A stretch of DNA of 64,000 bases from Verrucosispora sioxanthis (GTDB taxonomy: Bacteria > Actinomycetota > Actinomycetes > Mycobacteriales > Micromonosporaceae): NCBI RefSeq assembly GCF_010560025.1, contig NZ_SAIY01000008.1:186001-250000 (forward strand). The letters are read 5' to 3'. Below the pieces are notes generated by a model. It saw only the letters and a list, made by a program, of their open reading frames with translations. It did no database searches and was not told where the DNA came from. This document shows, in pieces, positions 61,301 through 64,000 of the stretch. The translations under genes and the position numbers were made by a program. How positions within the stretch are numbered: the first letter of the stretch is position 1; every line of letters begins with the position of its first letter.

Positions 61301-64000
61301 GACAGGTGCAGCACGAACTGCATGTGGTAGACGTCGAAGGTGTCGTCGGCGAGCGCGGCCTGGAACTGGATGCCGGACTGGCCCGGTGCCTGCGGCCACA
61401 CCTCGGCCAGCCGGCCGTAGCGCTGCTCCCAGCTCTCGATCTCGTCCTGCCGGACCGAGACCAGCGGGGCGTCCGAGGGGGTGAGGCCACCGATGGGCGT
61501 ACGGGCGGCGTACGCGGCCATGCCCCGCAGCACGTCGGCCCACAGGTCGGCCAGTTCGGTGACCCGCTCCCGGGACAACACCCCGGAGGGGAACATGAAG
61601 ATCGTCTGTAGCTGGGTGCCGTCGGCGGTGTCCACGGCGACCGAGTTGACCTCCAGTGCGGACAGGGCGGGCAGGTCCGGGTCGGGCATCGCGATCAGTT
61701 CGGTGGACCAGGACGCCGGCACCCACCCATGGGCACGCAGGTGTTCGGGCACGTCCGTGTCGGAGATCCGGCCGAGGTAGTTGAAGCCGATCTGCGGTGG
61801 CGGGTAGTCGGCGAGCTGCTCGCCGGTCTCCGGGTTGAGGTAGCGCAGCAGTCCGTAGCCCAGCCCCTTGTCGGGCACCTCACGCAACTGCTCCTTGACC
61901 AGCTTGATCGCCGTACCGGCGGCCGGGCCGCCGACCAGCACGTCGGCGAGGTCGACCCCGGGTACCGCCACCCGGGCCGGGTACATGCTGGTGAACCACC
62001 CCAGGGTCCGGGACAGGTCCGCGCCGGGCACGACGTCCTCCTCGCGGCCGTGCCCCTCCAGCCGCACCACGGTGGGTAGCGGCGCACCGCGCCACCGGTC
62101 GAGGGCCAGGGCCAGCGCGGCGAGCAGCACGTCGGTCCCGGTCGCCCGGAAGGCCGCCGGCAGCTCGGTCAGCACGACGTCGGTGACCTCGGCGGGCAGC
62201 CGCAGTCGCACGGTCTCGACGGTGCCCATCAGGTCCACCGTCGGGTCGAACATCCGCTGGCCCAGCGGCGGGTTCGGTAGCTCTAGCAGGTCACGCCAGT
62301 AGGCCAACTCGGTCTCCCGCTGCGGGGAGAGCGCCTCGTCGGCCAGGGCGGCGGTCCACCGGCGCGCCGACGTGCCGACCGCGGGCAGGTCGGCCGGGCG
62401 GCCGGAGCCGATCCGGTGCCACGCCTCGGCGAGGTCCGACATCAGGATGCGCCAGGAGACACCGTCCACGACCAGGTGGTGCAGCACGACGAGCAGTCGA
62501 CCGGTGCCGTCGGTGGCGGCGAACCAGACGAAGTCGGCCATGATCCCGGCTTCCGGGTCGAGCCGACCGAGCGCAACCTGCAGCTCCGACTGCGCCCGCG
62601 CCAGCGCGGACGGTTCCGCCCAGTTGCCGTCGCAGGCGACCGGGTGCAGCAGGTCGCCCGCCCGTACGCTGCCCGGTGGGCGGACGTCGAGGCTGAGGTC
62701 GCCGTCGCGGACCAGCCGCGCACGCAGCAGGTCGTGCCGGTCGAGGACGGCGTCCAGCGTCGCGGTCAGCCCGTCCGCGTCGATGCCGACCGGCAGCTCG
62801 AGCGTCATGGCCATGGCGAAGCGGTCGATCGCGCCGCCGTGTTCGAACACCTGCCGGGCCACCGGGGGCAGCACCATCGGGCCGACCCCGCCACCGGCGT
62901 CCTCGACGAGCGCGGGGGTGCGGTCACTTCGGGCGCTCGCCAGCTCGGCGAGCCGGGCCACGGTGCGGCCCTCGAAGATCTCCCGGGTGGTCAGGTGCAG
63001 GTTGCGCGCCCGGGCCCGGGCGACCACCTGGATCGAGCGCAGGCTGTCCCCGCCGATGCCGAAGAAGTCGTCGTCGATACCGACCCGGTCGACCCCGAGC
63101 ACGTCCGCGTACGCCGTGGCGATGATGGACTCGGCCTCGGTGCGCGGCGCCCGGTAGGTTCCACCGGAGAACTCCGGTTCGGGCAGGGCAGCGCGGTCCA
63201 ACTTGCCGGTCGGGCCGACCGGAAGTCGGCTCAGGGCGACGAAGGCCGACGGCACCATGTAGTCGGGCAGCCGTGCCGCGACGAACTCGCGCAGCTCGGC
63301 CGCGGAGGCGCCGGCCTGCACGTCGACGTCGCCGATGCCGCCGGCACCGTCGTCGCCGACCCCACCGTCGCCGGTGTGGACCACGTAGGCGACGAGCCGC
63401 CGCCCGCCGCCGGGGACCTCGCGGGTGATCACGACGGCCTCGCTGATCCCGGGATGCTGCGTGCAGGCCGCTTCCACCTCGGCCGTCTCGATGCGGAAAC
63501 CGCGCACCTTGACCTGGCTGTCGTCGCGACCGACGCACTCCAGTTGGCCGTCGGCCCGCCAGCGGACCAGGTCGCCGGTGCGGTACATCCGCTCGCCGGC
63601 CGGACCGAACGGGTTGGCCACGTAGCGTTCGGCGGTCAGGCCCGGTTGACCGTGGTAGCCGCGCCCGAGCGAGGCGCCGGCGACGTACAGCTCGCCGAGC
63701 ACCCCCTGCGGTACCGGCACGAGTCCCGGACCCAGCACGTAGGCGCGCACGTTGTCCAGCGGGGTGCCGATGGGCGCGACGTCGCTGTGCGTCCAGTCCT
63801 GGTTCGCCGGCAGGGAGAAGGTGGTGGCGTAGAAGCTCTCGCTCTGCCCGTACGAGTTGACGATCTGCACGTCGGGCCGGACCTCGCGGATCTGCCGCAT
63901 CAGGCGGCCGGGCAGCACCTCACCGGCGAGGACGACGGTACGGACGTTCGGTGCCCGGTCCAGGTGGGCGGCCAGTTCGCCGAGCACCGACGGCACCGCG
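58321..64000 (-). CDS. NRPS, 3' part: (A)-PCP-E-C-A-PCP (5' end off window)
   Basis: The frame is open to the window edge, so the gene starts beyond base 64000; 1893 codons before the stop are visible. Order: C-terminal part of an A domain (NSYGQSESFYATT, YRTGDLVRW), PCP (FGIGGDSLRSIQ), E (HHLVVDGVSWRIL, GHGREEDVVPGADLSRTLGWFTSMYP), DCL-type C (HHTLFDGWSSPLV), A (YTSGSTGVPKG, NLYGPTEAAVE, SGKLDR) and PCP (EHGGHSLLATRL). The first A domain's visible code positions (V, A, S, Y, A) fit the piperazate-like pattern D-V-F-S-V-A-S-Y-A-K. The second reads D-V-P-D-E-A-L-V-E-K, which I do not recognise. It ends 10 bases before the next NRPS gene, in one operon with it. The C domain of the first module must lie off window. 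Confidence 0.95.
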   Translation of the reverse strand, partial: AVPSVLGELAAHLDRAPNVRTVVLAGEVLPGRLMRQIREVRPDVQIVNSYGQSESFYATTFSLPANQDWTHSDVAPIGTPLDNVRAYVLGPGLVPVPQGVLGELYVAGASLGRGYHGQPGLTAERYVANPFGPAGERMYRTGDLVRWRADGQLECVGRDDSQVKVRGFRIETAEVEAACTQHPGISEAVVITREVPGGGRRLVAYVVHTGDGGVGDDGAGGIGDVDVQAGASAAELREFVAARLPDYMVPSAFVALSRLPVGPTGKLDRAALPEPEFSGGTYRAPRTEAESIIATAYADVLGVDRVGIDDDFFGIGGDSLRSIQVVARARARNLHLTTREIFEGRTVARLAELASARSDRTPALVEDAGGGVGPMVLPPVARQVFEHGGAIDRFAMAMTLELPVGIDADGLTATLDAVLDRHDLLRARLVRDGDLSLDVRPPGSVRAGDLLHPVACDGNWAEPSALARAQSELQVALGRLDPEAGIMADFVWFAATDGTGRLLVVLHHLVVDGVSWRILMSDLAEAWHRIGSGRPADLPAVGTSARRWTAALADEALSPQRETELAYWRDLLELPNPPLGQRMFDPTVDLMGTVETVRLRLPAEVTDVVLTELPAAFRATGTDVLLAALALALDRWRGAPLPTVVRLEGHGREEDVVPGADLSRTLGWFTSMYPARVAVPGVDLADVLVGGPAAGTAIKLVKEQLREVPDKGLGYGLLRYLNPETGEQLADYPPPQIGFNYLGRISDTDVPEHLRAHGWVPASWSTELIAMPDPDLPALSALEVNSVAVDTADGTQLQTIFMFPSGVLSRERVTELADLWADVLRGMAAYAARTPIGGLTPSDAPLVSVRQDEIESWEQRYGRLAEVWPQAPGQSGIQFQAALADDTFDVYHMQFVLHLSGPVEPTRIRSAGQALLRRYPNLRSAFLTATDGDPVQVVPEHVALPWRHMDLTGQGDAEQHAALDRLLAEDRADRLDPTRPPLLRLALLTCGPQRAKLVITAHHTLFDGWSSPLVIKDLVQLYADNQALPPVRDYGDYLAWLSRQDRQESAARWQAELAGFDQPTIVAPDTPIAEEASALGRVEVPFSIDQGRELAGRAAQLGVTLNTLLQGAWAILLSKLTGRPDVVFGAAVNGRPAELTGSDEMVGLFINTLPTRAYCRPYDSIGEVVTELQNRQVALLDHHYYGLADIQRGTGLPALFDTIVVFENYPIDRVGIVEANTAAGFTIDRIRPLAGSHYPLTLNSSDPYLRLSLDYQTNLFDRDAAEVIAARLVRVLEQMLDDPTTAVGAVDVLSDHERDWLLRKVNDTAHPVPADTLPGAFEAQVERDPDRLALIHERENLTYGEFNRRANQLAHWLVDQGAGPEQLVAVRIPRSVDLLVAIYAVVKAGAAYLPLDTELPADRVRKVLDSARPLLVLDQDLPDVSGHPTENPPRTLSPENAAYVIYTSGSTGVPKGVQVTHRAIMNRLRWGLAHFDVGAEDRVLLSTTASFDVSVPELFAPLQVGAAVVIARPDGRRDPAYLSDLIQRERVTGADFVPSLLDAFLTEPTAKECDSLRWIEVAGEAFPAALANAAVDLLPDCEVHNLYGPTEAAVEVTAWRHVPGADRVPIGAPVWNTQVYVLDGSLRPVAPGVVGELYLAGAGLARGYLGQTGLTAGRFVACPFGAPGSRMYRTGDLVRWNQEGQVEYLGRSDFQVKVRGFRIELGEIEQVLTALPQVGTAVVVLREDRPGDQRLVAYVVPADAAGDAARLDLTALTEQARQSLPEYMVPSAIIPLDGLPLTSSGKLDRNALPAPEQSTTATGRGPRDHTEEVLCRLFAELLGVDEVGIDVDFFEHGGHSLLATRLIGRIRKELKVDVKVTMVFRSPTVAQLAAQIEKLSTSSRPQLRPMNV

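Noticed and set aside
1..64000. CRISPR arrays, tRNA/rRNA genes, insertion sequences
   Set aside because: No regularly spaced repeats, no cloverleaf or rRNA sequence and no transposase gene were seen. The only transposase-like part is the N-terminal HTH of the regulator at 14846-15583, which is fused to a MarR/GbsR domain.

Overview
The window is very GC-rich, with strong GC bias at third codon positions, AGGAG-type ribosome binding sites, GTG starts and SARP/LAL regulators. That points to an actinomycete; a Micromonosporaceae-type genome is possible but cannot be proven from sequence alone. Most of it is one hybrid polyketide / nonribosomal peptide gene cluster that runs off the right edge.

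Layout. 1-2152 (+): the end of a glycyl-radical enzyme (pyruvate formate-lyase type), its radical-SAM activase and an Sfp-type phosphopantetheinyl transferase. 2230-7261 (-): a LAL regulator, 2-isopropylmalate synthase and a transthyretin-fold protein lacking hydroxyisourate hydrolase residues. 7497-7658 (+): a 53-residue secreted peptide gene. 7857-11012 (-): a large SARP regulator. 11418-14775 (+): an ethylmalonyl-CoA supply operon (3-hydroxyacyl-CoA dehydrogenase, crotonyl-CoA carboxylase/reductase, type II thioesterase). 14846-16474: a divergent HTH regulator / DUF4097 pair sharing a TTGCAACG repeat array. 16628-19991 (-): ornithine-type N-hydroxylase, type II thioesterase and an ArgD-like aminotransferase whose PLP lysine is replaced by glutamine. 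20156-20740 (-): a secreted DUF1579-like protein. 20820-24046 (-): a C-A-PCP NRPS whose A domain is degenerate and frameshifted. 24227-43977 (-): an operon of stand-alone PCP, P450, cysteine-type thioesterase-like protein, KSQ loading PKS (frameshifted) and three PKS extension modules. 44358-45878 (+): an FAD monooxygenase. 45951-64000 (-): a type II thioesterase and three large NRPS genes, the last cut by the window edge.

How the genes may work together (inference). CCR and the dehydrogenase supply ethylmalonyl-CoA. The KSQ-AT(LAGH)-ACP module would turn it into a butyryl starter. The modules KS-AT(methylmalonyl)-KR-ACP, KS-AT(malonyl)-DH-ER-KR-ACP and KS-AT(methylmalonyl)-ACP would then give a 7-hydroxy-3-oxo-2,6-dimethyl chain able to close to a 5-methyl-6-propyl tetrahydropyran hemiketal. 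That is the type of side chain carried by azinothricin-family cyclic hexadepsipeptides. Six PCP-bearing NRPS modules are visible, two with E domains and one with TE. Three A domains carry codes resembling those reported for piperazic acid, which fits the ornithine N-hydroxylase. The PCP/P450/Cys-acyltransferase trio plus the C-dead A-PCP module suggest a beta-hydroxy amino acid, plausibly hydroxyleucine (note LeuA), made on a separate carrier and handed over in trans.

Other notable points are an 880-bp almost identical KS segment in two PKS genes with foreign codon usage, and a 16-bp palindrome present upstream of two transcription units.
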